DNA from: W11650 sp963545585
GTDB lineage: Bacteria > Bacillota > Clostridia > Lachnospirales > Vallitaleaceae
Length of the DNA: 7,629 nt
Direction of reading: 5' to 3'
Assembly: GCA_963545585.1 (NCBI GenBank)
Contig: CAUUKX010000095.1
Coordinates: 1-7,629 of the forward strand
How positions within the stretch are numbered: the stretch's first letter is position 1; every line of letters starts with the position of its first letter. The notes under the pieces are model-generated. The model saw nothing but the letters and a program-made list of their open reading frames with translations, ran no database searches and had not been told where the DNA came from. The position numbers were made by a program, and so were the translations under genes. Below are positions 1 to 5,242 of this stretch, one piece after another.

Positions 1-2
1 AG

Positions 3-116
3 ATAGTTAAGGGTTTGACGATTCATTATGTCGAATCGGCGGAGGAAGTTTTTGCGTTGGCGGTTCTGCCGGCGAAAAAGCCCCGCTCCTCCGGCAAAAA
101 GAAAGCGACCGAGTAG
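3..116 (+). CDS. C-terminal end of a Lon-like (S16) ATP-dependent protease, 5' partial
   Basis: Only the last 37 codons are inside the window; the frame is open from position 3 to the TAG at 114-116. The peptide contains GLTIHYVESAEEVFALAV, which follows the C-terminal pattern of Lon proteases (L-x-I-H-x-V-x-x-x-E-E-V-x-x-L-A, as in the ADLDIHPVKRIEEVLTLAL end of E. coli Lon). A short Lys/Arg/Ser-rich tail (PAKKPRSSGKKKATE) follows the conserved helix. Lon enzymes degrade misfolded and regulatory proteins in the cytoplasm, but the ATPase and Ser-Lys catalytic parts lie outside the window, so activity cannot be judged. Related Lon-like proteins with the same C-terminal fold, such as LonB or BrxL of BREX systems, are alternatives. 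The gene converges on the minus-strand methyltransferase gene, with about 330 bp of non-coding DNA between them. Confidence 0.6.
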   Translation: MVKGLTIHYVESAEEVFALAVLPAKKPRSSGKKKATE

Positions 117-276
117 TATAAGGCACAGCTACAGTTCGGGTGAGCTAATCGCTTTGTCATTAAGCAGAAAGCGGCTGAAGCCTAAAACGATAGGAATTGG
201 TTTTCGTTTCTGAAGCAGCGGGTGGAAATGCAAGTCAAAAAGATGATTCTCGAATAGAGTAATTGCTGGAAACAAT

Positions 277-380
277 CAAAAAGGTCTGTTGCACTTTAAG
301 TCCATTATCCAAGATATTGAAAAGATTTATCGGTATACAATATCTTGATATAAGTTCCTATTGTGCAGCAGCCCTTTTTG
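277..380. repeat. 104-bp palindromic element, possible MITE or IS remnant
   Basis: Two nested inverted repeats share one centre at 328.5. The outer arms are 277-294 and 363-380: 18 bp with one mismatch and one G-T pair, ends near GGTCTGTTGCAC and GTGCAGCAGCCC. The inner arms, CAAGATATTG (310-319) and CAATATCTTG (338-347), are perfect. The sequence between the two stems pairs poorly. Outer ends of the CTGTTGCAC kind occur at termini of several Firmicute insertion sequences, so a small non-autonomous element or a collapsed insertion sequence is likely. I see no clear target duplication. Nothing coding is visible in the rest of 117-445; a weaker 6-bp hairpin lies at 150-173. Confidence 0.55.
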
Positions 381-401
381 AGTTTGGGTTATAAGCAACG
401 A

Positions 402-440
402 AATCCTACTGAATTAAATCAGTGCAAGGATTCTGTTTTT
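402..440 (+). terminator. Probable intrinsic terminator between converging genes
   Basis: The stem is AATCCT-ACTGA (402-412) with TCAGT (419-423) and AGGATT (427-432), with a 6-nt loop and a 3-nt bulge at 424-426. It is followed on the plus strand by CTGTTTTT (433-440). The T-run side suits transcripts from the left (the Lon-like gene). The hairpin also lies just beyond the methyltransferase stop codon on the minus strand, where the following bases are not T-rich. The bulge and the 290-bp distance from the Lon-like stop lower confidence. Confidence 0.5.
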
Positions 441-445
441 AGCAG

Positions 446-1033
446 TCAGTTTTTAACAATCCCCGACAAAATATAGCAGTCCGGTGTATCCGCTATGATA
501 TCAATATCAAAGTACGGCACGAAAGCGGCAGCTTCGTCAGCGGCGCTTTGCAGCGTCCGTGATATGCTGTGCTGATTGCTCGGGCCGCTGTGCCGATGAT
601 TGATAACCTGCCGGCTATGGTCATGGGCAATCACCATTCGTCCGCCGGTGGTTAAAATCCGGCGGAGTGCGGCCGCCAGTTTTTCCGGCTCCAAAATATG
701 GGGATAAACATTAAAAACAATTGCCCAGTCAAAGCCTGTTTCCGCAAAATCCATAATATCTGCGCAATGAAAACGCACTGGTTTACCTTCGGCTTTGCGC
801 CGAGCCAGTGCAATCATTTTCTCCGACACATCAATGGCCTGATAATCAGCCGGTTCATAGGCGAGAATATGCGGTACGAGTACGCCTGTACCGCAGCCGA
901 TATCGAGCACCTTTTGTCCTTTTTTCAGGCCAGTCAGGCGTAAAATCGCAGCAATCCGGTCATGGTCATTATGTACATGGCTATCCCAATGGTCAGCGTG
1001 TTGATCAAAAAAATCTTGCATTAAAGTAGACAT
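446..1033 (-). CDS. Class I SAM-dependent methyltransferase, small cytoplasmic
   Basis: A 195-residue soluble protein with a Rossmann-type methyltransferase fold. SAM-binding motif I is VLDIGCGTG (42-50). The acidic end of strand 2 is AIDVSEKMI (66-74, Asp68 expected to bind the ribose). Motif III is FHCADIMDF (88-96), and motif IV/post-I is FDWAIVFNVYPHI (101-113), followed by LRRILTTGGRMVIAHDHSR (123-141) for strand 5. Length is normal for this superfamily and no product-specific motif is recognised; the methyl acceptor is unknown. The ATG start is supported by GAAAGGA on the minus strand just upstream (about 1039-1045). The gene lies 151 bp downstream of the ECF transporter gene on the same strand with no terminator evident on that strand, so the two may share a transcript and a substrate. 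It could act on a cofactor or small molecule handled by that transporter, but this is inference. Confidence 0.85.
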   Translation of the reverse strand: MSTLMQDFFDQHADHWDSHVHNDHDRIAAILRLTGLKKGQKVLDIGCGTGVLVPHILAYEPADYQAIDVSEKMIALARRKAEGKPVRFHCADIMDFAETGFDWAIVFNVYPHILEPEKLAAALRRILTTGGRMVIAHDHSRQVINHRHSGPSNQHSISRTLQSAADEAAAFVPYFDIDIIADTPDCYILSGIVKN

Positions 1034-1091
1034 ACATTTCCTTTCTGGTTTGACATTAACTCTAATTTTTTGGCTGTGGCTATGCTTTCAG

Positions 1092-1163
1092 CTGAAATAT
1101 CATGATTTCAGGAGCGGCCGGCCGGAATTCCATAGTCCAGCAGAGAATTTGACAGCTGCTCCT
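1092..1163. other. Structured spacer between the transporter and methyltransferase genes
   Basis: The 151-bp spacer holds a 7-bp stem with a 6-nt loop (CTGAAAT 1092-1098 with ATTTCAG 1105-1111). It overlaps a longer-range pairing, AGGAGC (1110-1115) with GCTCCT (1158-1163), which encloses a CCGGCCGG palindrome. An alternative inner pairing is AGCAG (1139-1143) with CTGCT (1156-1160). On the minus strand no T-run follows a stem, so it is not a convincing terminator. It might process or stabilise the shared mRNA. No clear separate promoter for the methyltransferase gene is visible. Confidence 0.3.
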
Positions 1164-1184
1164 TTTTCGTTGATCGAATAGTTT

Positions 1185-1727
1185 TTAGTTGTCATAAACA
1201 CGGGCTTTATTCAGCAGTAGCAGAAGCGAAGGAATAAAGATTAACTGTAAAATAATACCGGGCAAACCTTTGGTCACTGCACCGATCACAAAAGGCAGCG
1301 GCGAAAGCTGCATTCCGGTGATGGTCAAGGAAAGAACAAAGACCACCAGACCGGCTGCAATCCGACCGCCCACCATAGCAATCAGCAGGCAGAGAATTTG
1401 CGCCAGACTCCGGTTTTCCACCAAACGGCGCTGGCGGGTAAAGGACACCAGTCCGGCGTAAGTAGCCAGTTCTGCCATCATAATAACGGCCATTGGGAAA
1501 AGCGGCGGCATACTGGTCAGGACAGAGCTAAGCAAGGGGGTTAATAAACCCACCATAACAGCCGGCAGTGGTGATAAGAAAAAACCGGCCAGCAGTACCG
1601 GAATATGCATGGGCAGAAAAACAGGCCCGCCCATTTGAAAGAAATGAAAGCCCATCGGCAGAACAATGCCTATGGCAATAAAAAAGGCAGCTTTGGTTAA
1701 TTCGGCAGGTTTGAAAATCGGTTTCAT
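1185..1727 (-). CDS. ECF transporter S component (substrate-binding membrane subunit)
   Basis: A 180-residue, very hydrophobic protein with about six membrane segments, roughly at residues 12-30, 35-52, 54-72, 77-96, 107-136 and 143-172 (the last two spans may be split differently). Size, topology and the sequence GGPVFLPMHIPVLLAGFFL (33-51) followed by GLLTPLLSS (60-68) fit the S components of energy-coupling factor importers. These subunits bind a vitamin or cofactor precursor in the membrane and work with a shared EcfA/A'/T module encoded elsewhere. The substrate cannot be read from the sequence. The ATG start has a good site, AAAGGAG, on the minus strand (about 1734-1740), 7 nt from the start. 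A structured leader and promoter lie upstream, and a methyltransferase gene follows. No EcfA or EcfT gene is in the window, as is usual for group II systems. Family assignment is fairly sure, specificity unknown. Confidence 0.75.
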   Translation of the reverse strand: MKPIFKPAELTKAAFFIAIGIVLPMGFHFFQMGGPVFLPMHIPVLLAGFFLSPLPAVMVGLLTPLLSSVLTSMPPLFPMAVIMMAELATYAGLVSFTRQRRLVENRSLAQILCLLIAMVGGRIAAGLVVFVLSLTITGMQLSPLPFVIGAVTKGLPGIILQLIFIPSLLLLLNKARVYDN

Positions 1728-1733
1728 GGAATT

Positions 1734-1939
1734 CTCCTTTTCTAAGCATAATAAATTTTTCTTGTAACTACCGGCCGGAGAATATTTTTTTCAATCTGTG
1801 TTGGAAAAAGTCATTCCGGCGAAGTTGTTTTGAAGAAAAACGGAAAGGCAAATTCTTTTGCCGACTTTCGGCTTCAGCCGAAAAGTTGTCTTACATTAGT
1901 TTAACGCCGCTTCAGCGGATGGCCTTTTGGTGATGGCCA
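1734..1939 (-). promoter_or_regulatory. Structured 5' leader of the ECF transporter gene, possible attenuator
   Basis: From a start near 1939 the minus-strand leader runs about 210 nt to the gene. Overlapping stems can be drawn. GCCTTT/AAAGGC (1922-1927 with 1939-1944) lies partly upstream of the predicted start. CCGC/GCGG has loop TTCA at 1907-1918. TTTCGGC/GCCGAAA is at 1866-1883. GCCGA/TCGGC is at 1860-1872. GGCAAA/TTTGCC is at 1847-1862 and in minus-strand sense is followed by TTTCCGTTTTT, a terminator-like arrangement. The 1860-1872 stem shares bases with both neighbours, so stems can exclude one another as in an attenuator. I checked for TPP, cobalamin, THF, SAM and preQ1 riboswitch signatures and recognised none. 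Confidence 0.35.
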
Positions 1940-2031
1940 AAGGCAATTATAAAGTTTGTATGTGCAAAGTCTAAAAATAATATAACATATTTTAACGAGA
2001 CGAACAAGAGGGAAACAGAAAATTCTTTTGC
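1850..2031. repeat. Pair of 12-bp direct repeats, AAATTCTTTTGC
   Basis: The 12-mer AAATTCTTTTGC occurs at 1850-1861 and 2020-2031, 170 bp apart in the divergent intergenic region. The left copy is part of the terminator-like hairpin of the leader; the right copy lies upstream of the minus-strand promoter. The match stops abruptly on both sides. It may be chance in AT-rich DNA, or the trace of a duplication or insertion. Confidence 0.3.
1946..1973 (-). promoter_or_regulatory. Sigma-A promoter for the ECF transporter-methyltransferase unit
   Basis: In minus-strand sense the -35 box is TAGACT (1973-1968, four of six matches to TTGACA), the spacer is 16 bp, and the -10 box is a perfect TATAAT (1951-1946). 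The start of transcription would be near 1939. It is the best minus-strand promoter I see between the transporter gene and the MITE-like element. Confidence 0.6.
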
Positions 2032-2064
2032 TAAAACTACATTCCAAGCAACCTAATTTGAATA

Positions 2065-2159
2065 ACTCAACTTTCCCCTGATCGAAGTGCTGCGCACTTC
2101 TGCCCGGGCGGGCAATCTGCCTAAAAAAGACGGTTCTGTCGAACATGGGAAAGTTGAGT
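2065..2159. mobile_element. 95-bp MITE-like element with 13-bp terminal inverted repeats and 5-bp target duplication
   Basis: The left end ACTCAACTTTCCC (2065-2077) is the perfect reverse complement of the right end GGGAAAGTTGAGT (2147-2159). The direct repeat GAATA directly abuts both ends (2060-2064 and 2160-2164), as expected for a transposition target duplication. The interior is GC-rich and folds into three small hairpins: GAAGTGC/GCACTTC (2084-2100), TGCCC/GGGCA (2101-2114) and GTTC/GAAC (2133-2144). No transposase is encoded, so it would be moved in trans. The parent family cannot be named. The element sits between two divergent promoters without disrupting either. A structured RNA element is an alternative, but the flanking GAATA pair favours insertion. 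Confidence 0.65.
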
Positions 2160-2246
2160 GAATAATTTTAAAGCGTATAAAAAATCTGGCCGTATTGCTC
2201 AAAATGAAAGGAAAAGATCCATTTCTTATCATTCACGCTAATTCCC

Positions 2247-2275
2247 TTGCAAATTCCCCATTTTTCCGCTACAAT
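2247..2275 (+). promoter_or_regulatory. Sigma-A promoter for the VanY-SLH-carboxypeptidase gene
   Basis: The -35 box TTGCAA (2247-2252), a 17-bp spacer and the -10 box TACAAT (2270-2275) give a good vegetative promoter. Transcription would begin near 2282, leaving a leader of about 40 nt before the start codon at 2324. Confidence 0.65.
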
Positions 2276-2323
2276 AAATTTAAGTTTTAAGGACTGAAAA
2301 TCAGATTTTTGAAGGAGCTTGTT

Positions 2324-4744
2324 ATGAACCGCCGGTATTTGATGAGATTATCACTTTCCATTTTTTTGCTGCTGTCTTGTATAGGAGTATTATATATTAC
2401 CAATATCACTTTAGCGGAAAATAGCAGCAGTCGGGAAAAAGAGGCTGAAGCGATGCCAAAGACATATCCGGCGCTGTCGGAAGAGCTGATTTATGAGCTA
2501 CAGGGCGCTAATTTTGAGGATTATTCGTTGGATGCGGGCAAGCCTGCCCTGATTAAGCAGCCGCATCATCGTTTCGTGCTGCTCAACAAACAAAACTATT
2601 TACCGGCAGATTTTGTGCCGAAAAATTTGACCATACCCGGCATTCCGTTTGTCGGCGGAGAGGGCAGCCGAAAGATGCTGGTTTCGGCTGCGGCGACGGC
2701 GGTGGAGCAGCTGGTGGCAGCCGCTATACAAGAAGGTGTTGTCCTGAATGGCGTGTCGGCCTATCGCTCCATTGCCTATCAAAAAGAAGTTTATGCCCGC
2801 AATGTCAAAAAATACGGCCAGAAGCATGCCGATCAATATAGTTCGGTGGCCGGTTACAGTGAACATCACAGCGGCTTGTGCCTTGATATCAGCAGTCCAA
2901 GTGTTGGCAATGCATTAGAGGAACGACTGGGCAAAACGAAGGAAGGACAGTGGCTGGCGGCCAATGCCCATCGCTATGGCTTTATCATTCGCTACCCCAA
3001 GGGCAAAGAAGCCATTACCGGCTATGCCTATGAGCCGTGGCATATTCGCTATTTGGGAGCGCCGCTGGCAACGTATCTATATGAAAATGATTTATGCTAC
3101 GAAGAGTTTATCGGTTTGGTGCAAAGCGGTCAGCTGCTTATTCCAGAAAAGCCGCTGGCTCAGTTTACTGACCGTGAGGTTTTAAAAGCGCATCCGCACT
3201 GGCAGGCGCTGGAGCTTTTGGCGGTAAAAGGCGGGCTTTTGCCGGATGCCGAGAACCGTTTGCAGCCGGAGCGGCCCATCAGTCGGCAGGAGTTTTTAGC
3301 AGCTGCACTGCACTGGCTGAGTCAAATCAGACCGGCAGAGGCAGCGAACCGCCCGGTTGCCAAAGAAGCCAGTCAAACGGAAGCGGAAAATCAAGCTGCG
3401 GTCAAGAGCCAAAGGATCGATGACAAGCAAATGAAGACGGCAAGCCAAACGGCAATTACAAGCCAAGTCACAGAGAAACGACAGGGACTGAGAACAGAAG
3501 AGCTCATGAATTTGACCGTAGAGGCTTTGCGGGCGCAGGGCTTTGGCGTTTATGCTGAACTGCTTGAGCGGGCGGCCAGATATGGCATTGCGCTGATAGC
3601 CGATACCGATGCTGGTTATGACCAGCCGCTGTCCCGGGCAGAAGCAGCTATGATTTTGGCGGCATTGGCTGAGCGGGCTTTGGGCGAGAGCCATTCACTG
3701 GCAGGTCAGTTACAGGATTATGTTAGCGATGCTTTTCTTTTGCGGGGCAGCCCTTATCAGGCAGCAATTGAGCAGATGATAGCGGCCGGAGTGATTGCCA
3801 ATGCAGAATTTCAGCCTGCGGCAGCCGTAACCAGAGCCGAGGCAGCCGTCTTGCTGATGCGGCTCTTTCAGCCGGCAGACCGACAGGTCAATCAAAAGCT
3901 GGAGATTGAGCGGCTGAGCGATTTGACGGATGATTATCAAAGCAAAGCGATGTGCTTATTTAATAATGAAACAAAAATTTTTGTCTGGCAAAAAAATGAA
4001 ACCATGCGTCTGTCTCCAGCATCTCTGACCAAGTTGATGACGGTTTATCTGGCTTTGCAGGAGATTCCTGATTTACAGCAAAAGGTCAGCATTGCCAGTG
4101 CTTATCGCAGCCGAGTACTGCGCTCTGGGGCTAGTATCGCCGGTTTTTCCGGGAATGAAAAGGTGAGTTATGAAGATTTGGCGTATGCGGCGCTGTTAGC
4201 GTCCGGTGCAGAAGCGGCCGGCACGCTGGCGATTCGGACGGCGGGCAAAGAAGCGCTTTTTATTGAAGCCATGAATCAAAAAGCGGCGGAGTGGGGCATG
4301 AATGACACCCATTTTCAGACGGTGGAAGGGCTGGATGCGGAAGGGCAGTATACGACGGCCAAAGATATGATTATTTTTCTGGAAAAAGCCTTGCAGGATT
4401 TGCGCTTTTATCGGATTTTTACCACGGCGGCCTATACCACCGGCAAAACATGGCAGCATCCCGGCGGGCTGCGGCTGACCAGTACGGTGCTGGGTAGTAT
4501 TTCGTCAAGTGAGGAAAAGGGCTTTCATATTATCGGCGGCAAATCCGGCACTACCAGCAAGGCCGGTCTGTGCTGGGCAACGCTGGCGCTGAAAAAAGAA
4601 ACGCCGTATCTTTTAGTCACTTTGGGTGCGCCGCTTGACAATATCTATCAGCCGACCAAGACCCAAAAAGCGGATGCTTTAAAGATTTATGAAAGAGTGA
4701 TGCCGCCGCTTAAAGATACCGGGCAGTCGGCAGGGAAAAATTAG
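2324..4744 (+). CDS. Secreted fusion: VanY-type DD-carboxypeptidase, three SLH modules, serine DD-carboxypeptidase (S11)
   Basis: An 806-residue exported cell-wall enzyme. AAGGAG at 2312-2317, 6 nt before ATG 2324, fixes the start; an in-frame TTG at 2309 overlaps this site and is unlikely. Residues 1-31 form a signal peptide with likely cleavage after ITLA. Residues about 105-255 are a VanY zinc carboxypeptidase with SAYRS (145-149), SEHHSGLCLD (179-188; His181 and Asp188 as zinc ligands) and EPWH (237-240; catalytic Glu237, ligand His240). SLH-like modules lie near 280-335, 398-452 and 468-518, the first two separated by a polar Gln/Lys/Ser-rich linker. Residues about 530-790 are a low-molecular-weight penicillin-binding protein domain with SLTK (567-570, nucleophile Ser567), SGA (627-629) where SxN is usual, and KSGT (740-743). 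A PBP5-type C-terminal domain and tail anchor are absent. Both halves are predicted to remove the terminal D-Ala from peptidoglycan stem peptides, with SLH modules holding the enzyme to the envelope. Domain calls are secure; activity of each half is inferred. Confidence 0.9.
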   Translation: MNRRYLMRLSLSIFLLLSCIGVLYITNITLAENSSSREKEAEAMPKTYPALSEELIYELQGANFEDYSLDAGKPALIKQPHHRFVLLNKQNYLPADFVPKNLTIPGIPFVGGEGSRKMLVSAAATAVEQLVAAAIQEGVVLNGVSAYRSIAYQKEVYARNVKKYGQKHADQYSSVAGYSEHHSGLCLDISSPSVGNALEERLGKTKEGQWLAANAHRYGFIIRYPKGKEAITGYAYEPWHIRYLGAPLATYLYENDLCYEEFIGLVQSGQLLIPEKPLAQFTDREVLKAHPHWQALELLAVKGGLLPDAENRLQPERPISRQEFLAAALHWLSQIRPAEAANRPVAKEASQTEAENQAAVKSQRIDDKQMKTASQTAITSQVTEKRQGLRTEELMNLTVEALRAQGFGVYAELLERAARYGIALIADTDAGYDQPLSRAEAAMILAALAERALGESHSLAGQLQDYVSDAFLLRGSPYQAAIEQMIAAGVIANAEFQPAAAVTRAEAAVLLMRLFQPADRQVNQKLEIERLSDLTDDYQSKAMCLFNNETKIFVWQKNETMRLSPASLTKLMTVYLALQEIPDLQQKVSIASAYRSRVLRSGASIAGFSGNEKVSYEDLAYAALLASGAEAAGTLAIRTAGKEALFIEAMNQKAAEWGMNDTHFQTVEGLDAEGQYTTAKDMIIFLEKALQDLRFYRIFTTAAYTTGKTWQHPGGLRLTSTVLGSISSSEEKGFHIIGGKSGTTSKAGLCWATLALKKETPYLLVTLGAPLDNIYQPTKTQKADALKIYERVMPPLKDTGQSAGKN

Positions 4745-4893
4745 CAGCTAAGAGCGCCGGATAAACCGCCGATTTCTTCTCTGCGTCCAGAATAGAAGTA
4801 GGGCAGGAGAGAATACCTGCTGATAGAGAACAAAAAGGAAAGAGGGAAACCGAAGAAAAATTGTTAAGAAAATAATTAAATTTATACAGTAAA
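4745..4893. other. Non-coding spacer after the carboxypeptidase gene, no clear terminator
   Basis: I see no gene here. A 5-bp stem GCAGG/CCTGC near 4812-4829 with an 8-nt loop has no following T-run, so termination of the upstream gene is not explained by an obvious hairpin. Base composition shifts to AT-rich from about 4850 onward. Confidence 0.4.
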
Positions 4894-4908
4894 TGATAAA
4901 TATTCTCA
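4894..4908. promoter_or_regulatory. Fur-box-like site upstream of the small RNA promoter
   Basis: TGATAAATATTCTCA matches 12 of 14 defined positions of the 7-1-7 Fur consensus TGATAATNATTATCA. It lies 25 bp upstream of the -35 box at 4933. On its own it would be weak evidence in AT-rich DNA; the second site at 4974-4992 strengthens it. Confidence 0.4.
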
Positions 4909-4932
4909 TTTGATTTTGGTAAATTTTACAGC

Positions 4933-4960
4933 TTGACTTTTGAAATATTTTTGATATAAT
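4933..4960 (+). promoter_or_regulatory. Strong sigma-A promoter of the candidate small RNA
   Basis: The -35 box is TTGACT (4933-4938, five of six) and the -10 box is a perfect TATAAT (4955-4960), with a 16-bp spacer (4939-4954). The predicted start is near 4967. No protein-coding gene begins within the next 270 bp, and a strong terminator lies about 170 nt downstream. Confidence 0.75.
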
Positions 4961-4973
4961 CATATTCATAAAT

Positions 4974-4992
4974 GATGTTGATTTTCATTATC
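4974..4992. promoter_or_regulatory. Fur-box-like operator over the start of the small RNA
   Basis: On the minus strand this reads GATAATGAAAATCAACATC, matching 16 of 19 positions of the classic Fur box GATAATGATAATCATTATC. The 15-bp core TGATTTTCATTATCA (4979-4993) matches 12 of 14 positions of the 7-1-7 form. It lies about 7-26 nt after the predicted transcription start, where a bound repressor would block initiation or early elongation. Iron-responsive repression by Fur is the expected reading. Related Fur-family regulators (PerR, Zur) have similar sites and are not excluded. Confidence 0.55.
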
Positions 4993-5104
4993 AATACATT
5001 TAATGCTAAATGGCACTTATAGTGTCAGATAGCCTCCTTAAATAGCCTTACCTTATTAACCTTGAAGATTATTAACGTAATCTTCCCCCTCTAACCAAGG
5101 GTAG

Positions 5105-5137
5105 AAAAACAAGCGGCCTAACCTACCGCTTGTTTTT
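5105..5137 (+). terminator. Strong intrinsic terminator of the candidate small RNA
   Basis: The stem AAAAACAAGCGG (5105-5116) pairs perfectly with CCGCTTGTTTTT (5126-5137) around the 9-nt loop CCTAACCTA. The T-run forms the end of the 3' arm. It lies about 105 bp before the start of the TPR protein gene, so it would separate that gene from the upstream promoter unless read through. Confidence 0.85.
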
Positions 5138-5242
5138 ATTTGCAGTTTTAGCATCCCCACACGAGGTGCTGTATTGCCCAAATAAGATTTTAAGTTGGAG
5201 TTGTAATAGTAAGAAGGTATTTATGTTATAGAAAGGCCATTC

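Larger units (their letters stand above)
4967..5137 (+). ncRNA. Candidate Fur-controlled small RNA, C-rich, about 170 nt
   Basis: A strong promoter and an intrinsic terminator frame a transcript of about 170 nt with no convincing reading frame. Predicted structure: a 6-bp stem (5012-5017 with 5021-5026, one G-U pair), an open stretch 5027-5063, a perfect 8-bp stem GAAGATTA/TAATCTTC (5064-5071 with 5078-5085), a C-rich CCCCCTCT (5085-5092), then the terminator. The open stretch contains CCTCCTT (5033-5039), fully complementary to the AAGGAGG Shine-Dalgarno core, and three further CCTT units (5046, 5051, 5060). C-rich loops that pair with ribosome binding sites, together with Fur control, are features of the Bacillus iron-sparing RNA FsrA. 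The resemblance here is in design, not proven homology. Alternatively this is an attenuated leader of the TPR gene at 5243. Confidence 0.5.

Noticed and set aside
28..213. Arg-rich 61-codon open frame on the plus strand
   Set aside because: It overlaps the Lon-like C-terminal frame out of phase, has no ribosome binding site, and its basic composition is a by-product of that overlap.
1734..1939. Known riboswitch (TPP, cobalamin, THF, SAM, preQ1) in the transporter leader
   Set aside because: None of the conserved core sequences of these classes could be recognised by eye.
1901..2146. 81-codon open frame on the minus strand
   Set aside because: It begins inside the MITE-like element, runs through the transporter promoter and hairpins, has no ribosome binding site and resembles no protein I know.
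2366..2380. Lipoprotein signal (LLSC) in the carboxypeptidase fusion
   Set aside because: The pattern fits a lipobox, but hydrophobic residues continue well past the Cys and a good signal peptidase I site (ITLA) follows, so a normal secreted signal peptide is more likely.
3296..3694. 132-codon antisense open frame within the carboxypeptidase gene
   Set aside because: A shadow of the strongly coding plus strand with no start signal or protein-like motifs. The same holds for other antisense frames within 2600-4459 and 7050-7466.
4748..4969. 73-codon open frame on the minus strand
   Set aside because: It lies in AT-rich spacer, covers the promoter region of the small RNA, and has no ribosome binding site or recognisable features.
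4972..5022. 16-codon frame at the start of the candidate small RNA (MMLIFIIN...)
   Set aside because: There is no Shine-Dalgarno sequence in front and the frame coincides with the Fur-box-like operator; a leader peptide is possible but unsupported.
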